Assembly (NCBI GenBank): GCA_934462885.1
Contig: CAKSJC010000062.1
Span: forward strand, 1 to 8,834
Reading direction: 5' to 3'
Origin: an uncultured Eubacteriales bacterium
GTDB lineage: Bacteria > Bacillota > Clostridia > Oscillospirales > CAG-272
Length of the DNA: 8,834 bases
Position 1 is the first letter of the stretch. Every line of letters starts with the position of its first letter. This document shows positions 1-7,030 of the stretch, in pieces. The position numbers and the translations under genes were made by a program. The notes under the pieces are model-generated. The model saw only the letters and a list, made by a program, of their open reading frames with translations, was not told the DNA's origin and ran no database searches.

Positions 1-344
1 GTTTCACGTTCGGAATCGAGCAGAGGGATACACCCAATCTCTTTAAGGTACATTCTGACAGGATCGTCTACCGCAAGCCCTTCCTGCGCGAGAGCTTTGA
101 CCATATCGTCTGCGCTGTCGAGACGCTCAACATCGCTCCTGATCTCTTCAAGCTCTTCGGAGCTGACAAGTTTTGAAATATCCTCCGAATCGTCTTCGAT
201 TGATTCATAAAGAGTTTCAAGAGATTCGTCGTTCTCGTTGAAATTAAGATCCTTTTCAAGCGTCTCGTTATCCAGTTTATCAAATTCGATTTTTTGGTCC
301 GAATCAAATTCGGCGTTTTCCTTTTCCGGGTCTATACCGTACAT
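1..344 (-). CDS. RpoD-like sigma-70 factor, second copy (partial, C-terminus outside window)
   Basis: Open from an ATG at 344 to the left edge (114 full codons), so only the N-terminus is visible. Residues about 83-114 are sigma-70 region 1.2 (DDPVRMYLKEIG...PLLDSERET). They match 26 of 32 positions in the corresponding part of the RpoD encoded just upstream. The first 80 or so residues differ completely from that RpoD: they are very rich in Asp and Glu (for example NENDESLETLYESIEDDSED) and take the place of region 1.1. The start is supported by GGAGG seven bases before the ATG. The gap from the rpoD stop is 93 bp, so it may be co-transcribed with dgt-dnaG-rpoD. It is probably an alternative primary-type (group 1 or 2) sigma factor from an old tandem duplication. 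Its core-binding and promoter-binding regions 2 to 4 are not visible, so an intact function cannot be confirmed. Confidence 0.88.
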   Translation of the reverse strand, partial: MYGIDPEKENAEFDSDQKIEFDKLDNETLEKDLNFNENDESLETLYESIEDDSEDISKLVSSEELEEIRSDVERLDSADDMVKALAQEGLAVDDPVRMYLKEIGCIPLLDSERE

Positions 345-437
345 TTCAACCTCCGTTTTTTATATCATTTTCGGATACATATTATTTTTTCGGGATATGG
401 TATTTACGCGGACTCACAGCGGTGTTTTGATAAAATG

Positions 438-1538
438 TCAATTTATATCATTTAAAAAACCTTTCAGAATTTTTGATCTGCTCTGGTGTCTCAGCTTTCG
501 AAGCGCTTTTGCTTCGATCTGTCGTATGCGTTCTCTTGTTATATTAAACTCTTTTCCGACTTCCTCAAGAGTTCTCGTTCTTCCGTCCTCAAGACCGAAT
601 CGAAGCTTTATTACCATTTCTTCCCGCGGTGTAAGGGTATGAAGCACTTTATTGAGCTGTTCGCGCAGAAGCTGATATGAAACCGCTTCGGTAGGCGTTG
701 GTGAAGAATCGTCCGGTATAAAGTCTCCAAGATGGCTGTCGTCTTCTTCTCCGATCGGCGTTTCAAGTGATACCGGATCCTGTGCCGCTTTCATTATCTC
801 CCGAACCTTATCGGCGCTCATGCCGAGCTTTTGGGCAATCTCCTCCATTGTAGGCTCTCGTCCGAATTCCTGCAGGAGCTGTCGCTGTATTCTTGATACG
901 CGGTGTATGGTTTCGACCATATGAACCGGTATGCGTATCGTTCTGGCTTGATCGGCGATAGCGCGCGTTATTGACTGTCTTATCCACCATGTGGCGTACG
1001 TCGAGAATTTATATCCTTTCGTATAGTCGAATTTTTCGACTGCTTTCATCAATCCGAGGTTTCCTTCCTGTATAAGATCTAAGAAATACATTCCTTTTCC
1101 GACGTATTTTTTTGCGATGCTCACAACAAGTCTTAGATTCGCTTCAACAAGCTCATTCTTTGCCGCTTCATCTCCTTTTGCTGTCTGTTCGGCAAGATAT
1201 GTTTCTCTATCCGAATCAAGAAGCGGTATTTTTCCTATATCTTTAAGATACATTCTTACGGGGTCGTCAACTGCGACTCCCTCTTCCGCAAGAAATTTAT
1301 CTATATCTCCGTTATCATCCACTTCTGCGGATGCCGCGTCACTGTAAGAGTCGTCGTTTTCCATGTAGTTTGTAACTTCAATGCCGCTGTTCTCAAGAGC
1401 GTCGTAGATTTTTTCTATCTGATCCACATCGAATCCGGAAAATTCAACGGCTTCCATTATATCGCTGTTTGAAAGCGAACCCTTGGACTTTCCTTTTTCG
1501 ATAAGCCCCTGTACATCCAATTTCTTTTCGTTTTCCAT
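438..1538 (-). CDS. rpoD: RNA polymerase primary sigma factor RpoD (SigA)
   Basis: Housekeeping sigma factor that directs core RNA polymerase to TTGACA/TATAAT promoters. At 366 residues it is close to B. subtilis SigA. It has an acidic region 1.1 (about 1-80), region 1.2 from about 90 (DDPVRMYLKDIG), region 2 at about 125-200 with the near-invariant stretches LVVSIAKKYVGKGM, FLDLIQEGN and FSTYATWWIRQ, region 3 at about 205-285 (IPVHMVETI, PVSLETPIGEEDDSHLGDF), and region 4 at about 290-360 with the -35-binding helix-turn-helix TLEEVGKEFNITRERIRQIEAKAL. The tail reads RHQSRSK where most homologues have RHPSRSK, a small oddity. The ATG at 1538 follows TGAGGT at good spacing. It is last in a dgt-dnaG-rpoD order, 28 bp after dnaG, and is presumably co-transcribed with it. 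A second RpoD-like gene follows directly downstream. Confidence 0.98.
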   Translation of the reverse strand: MENEKKLDVQGLIEKGKSKGSLSNSDIMEAVEFSGFDVDQIEKIYDALENSGIEVTNYMENDDSYSDAASAEVDDNGDIDKFLAEEGVAVDDPVRMYLKDIGKIPLLDSDRETYLAEQTAKGDEAAKNELVEANLRLVVSIAKKYVGKGMYFLDLIQEGNLGLMKAVEKFDYTKGYKFSTYATWWIRQSITRAIADQARTIRIPVHMVETIHRVSRIQRQLLQEFGREPTMEEIAQKLGMSADKVREIMKAAQDPVSLETPIGEEDDSHLGDFIPDDSSPTPTEAVSYQLLREQLNKVLHTLTPREEMVIKLRFGLEDGRTRTLEEVGKEFNITRERIRQIEAKALRKLRHQSRSKILKGFLNDIN

Positions 1539-1566
1539 ATAAACCTCATGTTTTGGGAGTAATGTT

Positions 1567-3321
1567 TTATGTATTTTTCAAGCTGCCTCTTTTTTTCAGA
1601 AGAAACTCCTCAAGCGATTCAGCGCCGTCGGATTCTTTTTTCATCTCCTCCCTGAGAGCGCGCAGGTATGTGTCAAAAGAAGTCTCATCATTTACGGAAA
1701 GTTCGTTTCTTTCCGCAGTAATTTTATATATTCTTGATATTTCATCCGGCGTACACTCTTCGTTAAGCATTCCCTGCGAAAAGTTTCCGTCAGATAAATT
1801 ATTCCGAATAAACGTAAATATTCTTTTCCCGAAAGAGGTAAAAAAATCCTCCTCGGAAAGAGCGACGCCGTCCGTTTTCCTATTTATATATTCCGGGCGG
1901 ATGAATATCATCCCGAGCACGCTTTCTTCAAGACGCGCGGCGCGCGGTTTTTTCGCAAAGTCCGGATTTACCCGATCTCCGATTCCCGAAGTTATACGAA
2001 TAAGCTCTCCTTTGCGCTTTTTATTATATTCGCTTGCGTTTTTTCTGCGCTTTGTTTCAACATCGTTTTTAATGCTCGTTCTATCTATTGAGAAAGTTTT
2101 TGATGTTTTTTCAATATAAATATCTCTCTCGACGTTTGAATGTATACCTGCGATAAACGCACAAATCTCGGAAAGAGCTTTGATTTTTTCCGCCGCGTCC
2201 TCTATATTGTGCTTCGCAAGCGCCTCATCTACCGCAAAATCGTATTTCGAGCGGCTTTTTTCAATAAGCGCGCGAAATTTTTCGGATCCGAATTTTTTTA
2301 TAAACTCGTCCGGGTCTTTAGCTCCCGTAACTTTTAAAACTTTCGCTTCAAGCCCCGCCTCTTCAAGCATGGGAATAGCGCGTGAAGCTGCTTTTTGTCC
2401 CGCTTCATCGCTGTCATACGATATGATGACGCGACCCGTGTATTTTTTTATCATCCTGCACTGCTCCGAAGTTATCGCAGTGCCGAGCGTCGCTACCGCC
2501 ATACCAAATCCCGCGTCGTGCAAAGAGATAACGTCCATATATCCCTCGCACAGGATAAAGTATCCGGCGTCTGAATTTTTCGCATAGTTGAGTGCAAACA
2601 GATTTTTGCTTTTCTTAAAAGCAGGCGTATCGGAGGTATTAAGATACTTCGGTTTTGAATCGTCAAGCACGCGTCCTCCGAACGCGATGACATTTCCCGA
2701 CACATCAATTATCGGGTACATAACGCGTCCGCGGAAATAATCGTAATATCCTTTTTCATTTTTCCCGGCGAAATACGCGGTATGTATCTCTTTTTCTGAA
2801 AAACCGAGTGATTTCAGGTGTCCCAGCATAGACGCGCCTGCACGCGGAGAATAACCCAGCCCAAACCTTTTTATTGCCGACTGCGAAATGCCGCGCTCTG
2901 CGAGATATGCTCTTCCCGGCGCACCTATACTTTCGTCGAACAGCATTTTCCGGTAATATTTCGCTGCTTCGAGGTTCATCGCAAGGACTCTCTGACGGGA
3001 CACAGCGTCGGCTTTTTCAGGAGCTTTATCAAAATCCGGAAGCGCAATTCCCGCTCTTCGGGCGAGAGTTTCCACTGCCGATACATAATCGAGGTTTTCG
3101 GCGCGCATGACAAAAGAAATAACGTCTCCTCCCGCTCCGCATCCAAAACAGTAAAAGCTCTGTGTTTCGGGATAAACCACGAACGACGGAGTTTTCTCAC
3201 TGTGGAACGGACAAAGACCTTTATATCTTGAACCTGCTTTTTTCAGCGTTATGTAAGAAGAGATAACGTTTTCAATATCACAGCGATATCGTATATCGTC
3301 TATTATATTCGCAGGTATCAC
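1567..3321 (-). CDS. dnaG: DNA primase DnaG
   Basis: Makes the RNA primers for lagging-strand synthesis in association with the replicative helicase. Numbered from an upstream ATG at 3327, the CHC2 zinc ribbon has ligands C39, H42, C60 and C63 (CPFH...CFGC). The primase core and TOPRIM domain follow, with E261 in ILCEGYMDV and D305/D307 in IISYDSDEAGQ, then KDPDEF. The last 250 or so residues are a less conserved helicase-interaction region. I prefer the GTG at 3319-3321, giving 584 residues. The ATG two codons upstream abuts the GGGAGGG ribosome binding site with no spacer, while the GTG has six bases and yields the family-typical N-terminus M-I-P-x-x-x-I-D-D-I. It lies between dgt (24-bp gap) and rpoD (28-bp gap), in the usual macromolecular synthesis operon. 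All catalytic residues are present. Confidence 0.97.
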   Translation of the reverse strand: MIPANIIDDIRYRCDIENVISSYITLKKAGSRYKGLCPFHSEKTPSFVVYPETQSFYCFGCGAGGDVISFVMRAENLDYVSAVETLARRAGIALPDFDKAPEKADAVSRQRVLAMNLEAAKYYRKMLFDESIGAPGRAYLAERGISQSAIKRFGLGYSPRAGASMLGHLKSLGFSEKEIHTAYFAGKNEKGYYDYFRGRVMYPIIDVSGNVIAFGGRVLDDSKPKYLNTSDTPAFKKSKNLFALNYAKNSDAGYFILCEGYMDVISLHDAGFGMAVATLGTAITSEQCRMIKKYTGRVIISYDSDEAGQKAASRAIPMLEEAGLEAKVLKVTGAKDPDEFIKKFGSEKFRALIEKSRSKYDFAVDEALAKHNIEDAAEKIKALSEICAFIAGIHSNVERDIYIEKTSKTFSIDRTSIKNDVETKRRKNASEYNKKRKGELIRITSGIGDRVNPDFAKKPRAARLEESVLGMIFIRPEYINRKTDGVALSEEDFFTSFGKRIFTFIRNNLSDGNFSQGMLNEECTPDEISRIYKITAERNELSVNDETSFDTYLRALREEMKKESDGAESLEEFLLKKRGSLKNT

Positions 3322-3327
3322 GTGCAT

Positions 3328-3334
3328 CCCTCCC
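3328..3334 (-). promoter_or_regulatory. dnaG ribosome binding site (decides GTG start)
   Basis: GGGAGGG on the minus strand touches the ATG at 3325-3327 and lies six bases before the GTG at 3319-3321. The spacing favours the GTG as the translation start. Confidence 0.65.
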
Positions 3335-3345
3335 GTAACTTATTC

Positions 3346-4374
3346 TTATATATCTCCCGGAGTTTCCCACACGTGCGGTATAAAAAGATCTTTATACAAA
3401 TCTATTGCGTATCGGTCGGTCATTCCGGATATGTAGTCGCACACACACCTTTCAACAGGCTCTGTTTTTGTATTGTTATAGTAAAGTCGGGGCATTTTCG
3501 CCGGATATTTTACAAAATAGCCAAACAAATTTTTAAGCAGCTCCATTGCCTTTACTTCTTCTTTTTTTGCTTTTGGATTATAATATACGTTCTCAAAAAG
3601 AAATTCACGAAGAGCCGTCGTCGCTTCTCCGACCTCCGCTGTCATTTTAATGGTATCGGAATCGCGGCTTGCCTCGATAACAGAAGTCACCATGCTGTTT
3701 ATCCGTTCGCTGTGCGATGTTCCCAGCATTTCGCGTATATCACGCGGAATATCTTCTTCCGTAATTATTCCTCCGCGAACCGAGTCGTCTATATCGTGAT
3801 TAATATACGCTATGCGGTCGGCATATTTTATTATCACTCCCTCAAGAGTGGACGCTAGATGATCTCCCGTGTGATTGACTATAGCGTCCCGCACTTCCCA
3901 TGTAAGGTTAAGTCCCTCGCCTCCGTTTTCAAGTTTGTCCACCACTCTGAGACTTTGCTTATAATGAGTAAAATCCGAAGAATAACACATCTGCATAACT
4001 GCCTCGCCGGCGTGACCGAACGGTGTATGACCGAGGTCATGTCCGAGTCCGGCAGCTTCGCAGAGATCCTCATTTAACATAAGCGCACGGGCAATAATAC
4101 GCGCTATCTGAGTTACCTCAAGAGTATGCGTCAGTCTGTTTCTGTAATGCTCATCAATCGGGCAAAGGAACACTTGGGTTTTATGCATAAGCCTTCTGAA
4201 AGATTTACAGTGAAGTATTCTGTCGCGGTCTCTTTGAAATTCCGTTCTGTTCACACACTCCGTGATCGGTTTTTCGCGTCCCCTTGTATTCTCGCTGAGA
4301 CACGCGCGCGGAGAAAGCGTCATTCTTTCCCTATCATAAAATATCTCGCGGACGGTTTTTACTCCTTGGGGCAT
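3346..4374 (-). CDS. dgt: dGTPase-like dNTP triphosphohydrolase (HD domain)
   Basis: HD-superfamily enzyme expected to cleave dNTPs to deoxynucleoside and triphosphate, adjusting nucleotide pools. The 342 residues match the shorter bacterial Dgt-like group. Visible landmarks are FQRDRDRILHCKSFRRLMHKTQVF (46-69), H83 in RLTHTLEV, H112-D113 in GLGHDLGHTPFGHAGE, and D186 in ADRIAYINHDIDD; these are the four expected metal ligands. NLTWEVRDAIVNHTG (156-170) is also typical. One departure: the stretch usually written HNEQSLRVV reads HYKQSLRVV (137-145), so the usual acidic residue after the histidine is Lys. The ATG at 4374 has CGGAG seven bases upstream. It is the first gene of the dgt-dnaG-rpoD cluster, behind a probable promoter and a perfect palindrome. 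Substrate preference among dNTPs cannot be read from sequence. Confidence 0.94.
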   Translation of the reverse strand: MPQGVKTVREIFYDRERMTLSPRACLSENTRGREKPITECVNRTEFQRDRDRILHCKSFRRLMHKTQVFLCPIDEHYRNRLTHTLEVTQIARIIARALMLNEDLCEAAGLGHDLGHTPFGHAGEAVMQMCYSSDFTHYKQSLRVVDKLENGGEGLNLTWEVRDAIVNHTGDHLASTLEGVIIKYADRIAYINHDIDDSVRGGIITEEDIPRDIREMLGTSHSERINSMVTSVIEASRDSDTIKMTAEVGEATTALREFLFENVYYNPKAKKEEVKAMELLKNLFGYFVKYPAKMPRLYYNNTKTEPVERCVCDYISGMTDRYAIDLYKDLFIPHVWETPGDI

Positions 4375-4434
4375 CTTACACTCCGTTTCTTCGGGTTGAA
4401 AACCGATTTTCTCTTTGATATACCGAATCTTCCA

Positions 4435-4461
4435 AGCTGTTTTGACGTGATCAAAACAGCT
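4435..4461. repeat. Perfect 11-bp inverted repeat in the dgt leader
   Basis: Arms AGCTGTTTTGA and TCAAAACAGCT flank a 5-base loop with no mismatch. No T-run follows on either strand, so it does not look like an intrinsic terminator. It sits about 20 bases downstream of the predicted -10 box and 60 bases before the dgt start. It could therefore be an mRNA 5' hairpin or an operator for a dimeric regulator (core TTGA-N5-TCAA). Confidence 0.8.
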
Positions 4462-4481
4462 GCCGCCATTTTATCGCATAT

Positions 4482-4487
4482 ATTATA
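4482..4487 (-). promoter_or_regulatory. Probable -10 box for dgt-dnaG-rpoD
   Basis: A perfect TATAAT lies on the minus strand in the 170-bp gap between yigZ and dgt. The -35 position 17 bp upstream reads ATATTA, a poor match, and no TG extension is present. The assignment therefore rests on the -10 box, the AT-rich flank and the absence of any better candidate before the operon. Transcription would start near 4475 and include the palindrome. Confidence 0.45.
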
Positions 4488-4544
4488 GTTTGTATACGCA
4501 TAACTAATATACGCAGAAAACAACTTTTTTTCTTTTTTCGACGA

Positions 4545-5237
4545 TTATTTTGTACGCGCCGCTCTTTCTTCGTACCTAATAAATGAAACATTTCCCTTTC
4601 CGTATGTTATCTCGGCAACCGCGCGTGAAACTTCCGAAACACGGTTTCTTTCCACAGCCGATATGACGGTCACGGATTCTCCGAAATCGCAATGATCTTC
4701 GCTGGCGCCGAGTTTGGCAAGAGCTACTGTAAGTCTTTGATAATCTGAATACGACACCGCTATTCGAAGAATGGCGTACTCTTCATAGACTGAAAAACCC
4801 GCGGCTTCTACCGCGATCTTGGCAGCCGAAGAATATGCCCGAACGAGTCCCCCGGCTCCTAGAAGTATCCCGCCGAAATATCTCGTTACAACGACGCAAA
4901 AATCGGTAGCGCCCGACATTTTCATAACGTTAAGTATCGGCATTCCGGCAGTTCCCTGCGGTTCTCCGTCATCCGAATAACGCGCAATGACTCCTCCGTT
5001 CAGAATATACGCAAAGACGTTATGTGAAGCGTCGTAATATTCCTTTTTCTTCGATTCTATGAACATTCTTGCGTCCGATTCATCCGCAACGGGAGCAGCG
5101 TGCCCTATGAAAATGGATTTTTTCTCTTCCATTTCACACGACACGTTTGAAGCAAGAGTTATCCTTTTTTTCGGAGCTTCGCTTTGTTTTTCCGTATTAT
5201 TATTTTTCGGCATATCAAAAATTACCTTTTCAGTCAT
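4545..5237 (-). CDS. yigZ: YigZ/YvyE family protein (IMPACT, UPF0029)
   Basis: Member of the YigZ/IMPACT family. The cellular role in bacteria is poorly defined; eukaryotic IMPACT acts in translational control. The UPF0029 domain (about 35-145) shows its signature: KKSIFIGHAAPV (39-50), YSDDGEPQGTAGMPIL (87-102) and VVVTRYFGGILLGAGGLVRAYSSAA (115-139). The C-terminal part (about 150-225) fits the DUF1949 ferredoxin-like domain. At 230 residues it is somewhat longer than typical, because of a polar N-terminal tail (PKNNNTEKQSEAPKKR). No strong ribosome binding site precedes the ATG at 5237; Met9 at 5213 is an alternative start, also with a weak site. It lies 44 bp downstream of hflX with no terminator between, so it is probably translated from a shared mRNA. 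Confidence 0.93.
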   Translation of the reverse strand: MTEKVIFDMPKNNNTEKQSEAPKKRITLASNVSCEMEEKKSIFIGHAAPVADESDARMFIESKKKEYYDASHNVFAYILNGGVIARYSDDGEPQGTAGMPILNVMKMSGATDFCVVVTRYFGGILLGAGGLVRAYSSAAKIAVEAAGFSVYEEYAILRIAVSYSDYQRLTVALAKLGASEDHCDFGESVTVISAVERNRVSEVSRAVAEITYGKGNVSFIRYEERAARTK

Positions 5238-5281
5238 TTATCGACACTTCGTATAAAACGAGCTCAACCATTCTGTACGAT

Positions 5282-6586
5282 TTACTCGTTAATAATATAT
5301 TTCTTTATTTTAGCGTAGAGTTTATCGTCTGCCACGCAGCGGCAGAACACTCCGTCCTCACGGTAATCCATTTCCACGTCGTCGGCGTCTTTGTAAATTA
5401 TACCGGTGATTGCCCCATCCTCCGGGGGTATGAGAAGAGTGACTCTGTGTTTTCCGTTTTGAGAAAGTTTTTCGATCTTCTCAACAAGAGCGTCGCATCC
5501 GGCCCCTGTTTTCGCCGAAATAAACACAACATCCGTATTGCTTTCGGCAGCGAGGCTCTTCATTTCAATGAGAGCGTCGCGGTCGAAACAGGCGTCGCAT
5601 TTATTGAACACATATATTGTAGGCTTTCCCGAAGCGCCAAGTTCCGAAAGAAGCTTGGTAGTTACCTCGGTCTGGCTCACGAACTCCGGGTCCGATGAAT
5701 CAATAACTATCAGAAGGATATCTGAATAAACCGCTTCGTCAAGGGTAGATTTGAACGCTTTTATAAGGTGGTGCGGAAGATTTCTGATAAAACCTACCGT
5801 GTCGGTAAGAAGCAGCTTTGTTCCGGCAGGAGTCTCAAACTGTCTTGTCGTTGGATCAAGAGTTGCAAAAAGCTTGTTTTCCGCAAGTATTCCCGCCCCG
5901 GTAAGGTAATTGAGAAGCGTGCTTTTTCCGGCGTTCGTATAACCGACGATGCCGCACTTTGTTAAACCGGAACGATCGCGCTGTTTTCTCATAACAAGTC
6001 TGTTATTCTCTATTTTTTGCAGTTCATCCTCTAACGCTTTTATTTTTTCTTTTATTCTTCGTCTGTCGATCTCAAGTTTTGTTTCTCCGGGACCTCTCGC
6101 TCCGACGGAACCGGATGAAGAAGTTCCTCCCTGTCTCGACAGTTCTTTTCCGCGTCCGACAAGTCTCGGAGATGTATATTTGAGCTGTGCAAGCTCCACC
6201 TGAAGACGTCCTTCGGCGGTTCTTGCGTGATCTGCGAATATATCGAGAATAAGCATGCTTCTGTCTATCACCGAAACTTCGCCGCCTATATCTTCTTCTA
6301 TCGACTTAATCTGAGAGGGAGAAAGTTCACAATCGAACACAACAAGAGAAACCAAAAGATTCTTACACATTTCGGAAAGCTCTTCGATCTTTCCTTTTCC
6401 GAGTACGGTTCTTACGTCCGGAGTTTCGCGTTTCTGATCTATGATCCCAACACATTCGCACTCGGCTGTTTCGGTAAGTTTCTCAAGTTCTTCTAAAGAT
6501 ATTCTGTTTTCCTCTTCTTCTCCGTTTTTATATGTCGAACATAATATGACTTTTATTTTTTCGTTTTGGACGGTATTATTACCCAT
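5282..6586 (-). CDS. hflX: GTPase HflX
   Basis: Ribosome-associated GTPase of the Obg-HflX superfamily. Characterised homologues bind the 50S subunit and split stalled 70S ribosomes after stress. In 434 residues it carries the glycine-rich N-terminal HflX domain (TVLGKGKIEEL at 60-70, VFDCELSPSQIKSIEE at 83-98, RTAEGRLQVELAQLKY, SRQGGTSSSGSVGARGPGETKLE at 150-172), a coiled-coil linker (about 173-205), then the G domain: G1 GYTNAGKST (215-223), G2 TLDPTTR (242-248), G3 DTVGF (262-266), G4 NKCD (328-331), G5 SAK (357-359). A small C-terminal domain ends the protein. The frame is open further up to an ATG at 6637, but AAGGAGGT four bases before the ATG at 6586 fixes the start there. That upstream stretch runs through the rpmE terminator. 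It lies upstream of yigZ, probably in one transcript. Confidence 0.97.
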   Translation of the reverse strand: MGNNTVQNEKIKVILCSTYKNGEEEENRISLEELEKLTETAECECVGIIDQKRETPDVRTVLGKGKIEELSEMCKNLLVSLVVFDCELSPSQIKSIEEDIGGEVSVIDRSMLILDIFADHARTAEGRLQVELAQLKYTSPRLVGRGKELSRQGGTSSSGSVGARGPGETKLEIDRRRIKEKIKALEDELQKIENNRLVMRKQRDRSGLTKCGIVGYTNAGKSTLLNYLTGAGILAENKLFATLDPTTRQFETPAGTKLLLTDTVGFIRNLPHHLIKAFKSTLDEAVYSDILLIVIDSSDPEFVSQTEVTTKLLSELGASGKPTIYVFNKCDACFDRDALIEMKSLAAESNTDVVFISAKTGAGCDALVEKIEKLSQNGKHRVTLLIPPEDGAITGIIYKDADDVEMDYREDGVFCRCVADDKLYAKIKKYIINE

Positions 6587-6590
6587 ACTT

Positions 6591-6598
6591 ACCTCCTT
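6591..6598 (-). promoter_or_regulatory. hflX ribosome binding site (decides the start)
   Basis: AAGGAGGT, a full anti-Shine-Dalgarno match, ends four bases before the ATG at 6584-6586. The longer in-frame ATG at 6637 has no such site. Confidence 0.9.
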
Positions 6599-6616
6599 GC
6601 CGCGTCTTAAAACAAG

Positions 6617-6664
6617 AAAAAAGTCGGACAGGATCATAAAGCAAAGCTTTGCGCCCTGTCCGAC
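6617..6664 (-). terminator. Intrinsic terminator after rpmE, directly upstream of hflX
   Basis: On the minus strand, arms GTCGGACAGG (6664-6655) and CCTGTCCGAC (6632-6623) form a perfect 10-bp stem, followed at once by TTTTTTCTTG. The 22-base loop contains the nested palindrome GCAAAGCTTTGC. It ends 32 bp after the rpmE stop side and only 18 bp before the hflX ribosome binding site, leaving no room for a separate hflX promoter downstream of it. Confidence 0.92.
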
Positions 6665-6696
6665 AACTTTCCCCGGACAAAAATATCTTAAATACC

Positions 6697-6915
6697 TTAT
6701 TTGCCGCTCTGCTCGAGACGCTTTTTGAACTTGTCAACACGTCCGCCTGCATCAACGAACTTCTGCTTTCCGGTGAAGAAAGGATGGCACTTTGAGCAGA
6801 TATCAACTCTGAGTTCACCGTTAGCGTCGCCCTTTGTTGAACGAGTGGTATATGTTTCACCACAAGCACAACGGATAGTTACCTCATTATACTGAGGATG
6901 AATTCCTGTTTTCAT
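6697..6915 (-). CDS. rpmE: 50S ribosomal protein L31 (zinc-binding type)
   Basis: Large-subunit ribosomal protein L31, C+ form. The protein (72 residues from this start) begins MKTGIHPQYNEVTIRCACGE and contains CSKCHPFFTGKQKFVDAGGRVDKF, the family hallmark. The four cysteines, in CAC and CSKC, are the zinc ligands. This contrasts with the Zur-repressed zinc-free paralogue RpmE2/YtiA found in many Bacillota. An in-frame GTG three codons earlier (6924) overlaps the ribosome binding site AAGAGGTG, so the ATG at 6915 is the likely start and gives the standard N-terminus. It appears monocistronic for most transcripts: its own promoter lies upstream and a strong terminator downstream. Confidence 0.97.
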   Translation of the reverse strand: MKTGIHPQYNEVTIRCACGETYTTRSTKGDANGELRVDICSKCHPFFTGKQKFVDAGGRVDKFKKRLEQSGK

Positions 6916-6921
6916 TATTTT

Positions 6922-6929
6922 CACCTCTT
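6922..6929 (-). promoter_or_regulatory. rpmE ribosome binding site (decides ATG over GTG)
   Basis: AAGAGGTG on the minus strand ends six bases before the ATG at 6913-6915. Its final GTG is the alternative in-frame start and cannot serve as both site and start. Confidence 0.8.
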
Positions 6930-6952
6930 GAACAAATACTCACGTAGAATGT

Positions 6953-6981
6953 ATTATATCACACGTATTTCCGAAATGCAA
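6953..6981 (-). promoter_or_regulatory. Sigma-A promoter for rpmE
   Basis: A perfect TATAAT (6953-6958) with a TG extension (TGATATAAT) lies 17 bp from a partial -35, TTGCAT (6976-6981). It stands 37 bp before the rpmE start. The extended -10 probably compensates for the weak -35. Confidence 0.8.
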
Positions 6982-7030
6982 GTAGTTTGACAAAAAATTT
7001 TCTTCTTCCGTCAAAAAGACGTTTTATTTT

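Noticed and set aside
436..441. Perfect TTGACA on the minus strand over the rpoD stop, upstream of the second sigma gene
   Set aside because: No reasonable -10 box lies 16-18 bp downstream (the position reads TGTGAG), so I do not call a separate promoter for the paralogue.
4515..4540. A-rich run after yigZ on the minus strand as a terminator
   Set aside because: No GC-rich stem precedes it, and on the coding strand the run is A, not T.
6587..6637. N-terminal extension of HflX by 17 codons to an upstream ATG
   Set aside because: The extension runs through the terminator 3' arm and T-run, lacks a ribosome binding site and is not HflX-like; AAGGAGGT supports the ATG at 6586.
7005..7025. Hairpin CGTC-TTTTT-GACG after sigE as a terminator
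   Set aside because: The stem is only 4 bp and no T-run follows on the minus strand. The plus strand has a T-rich tail but no gene to terminate.
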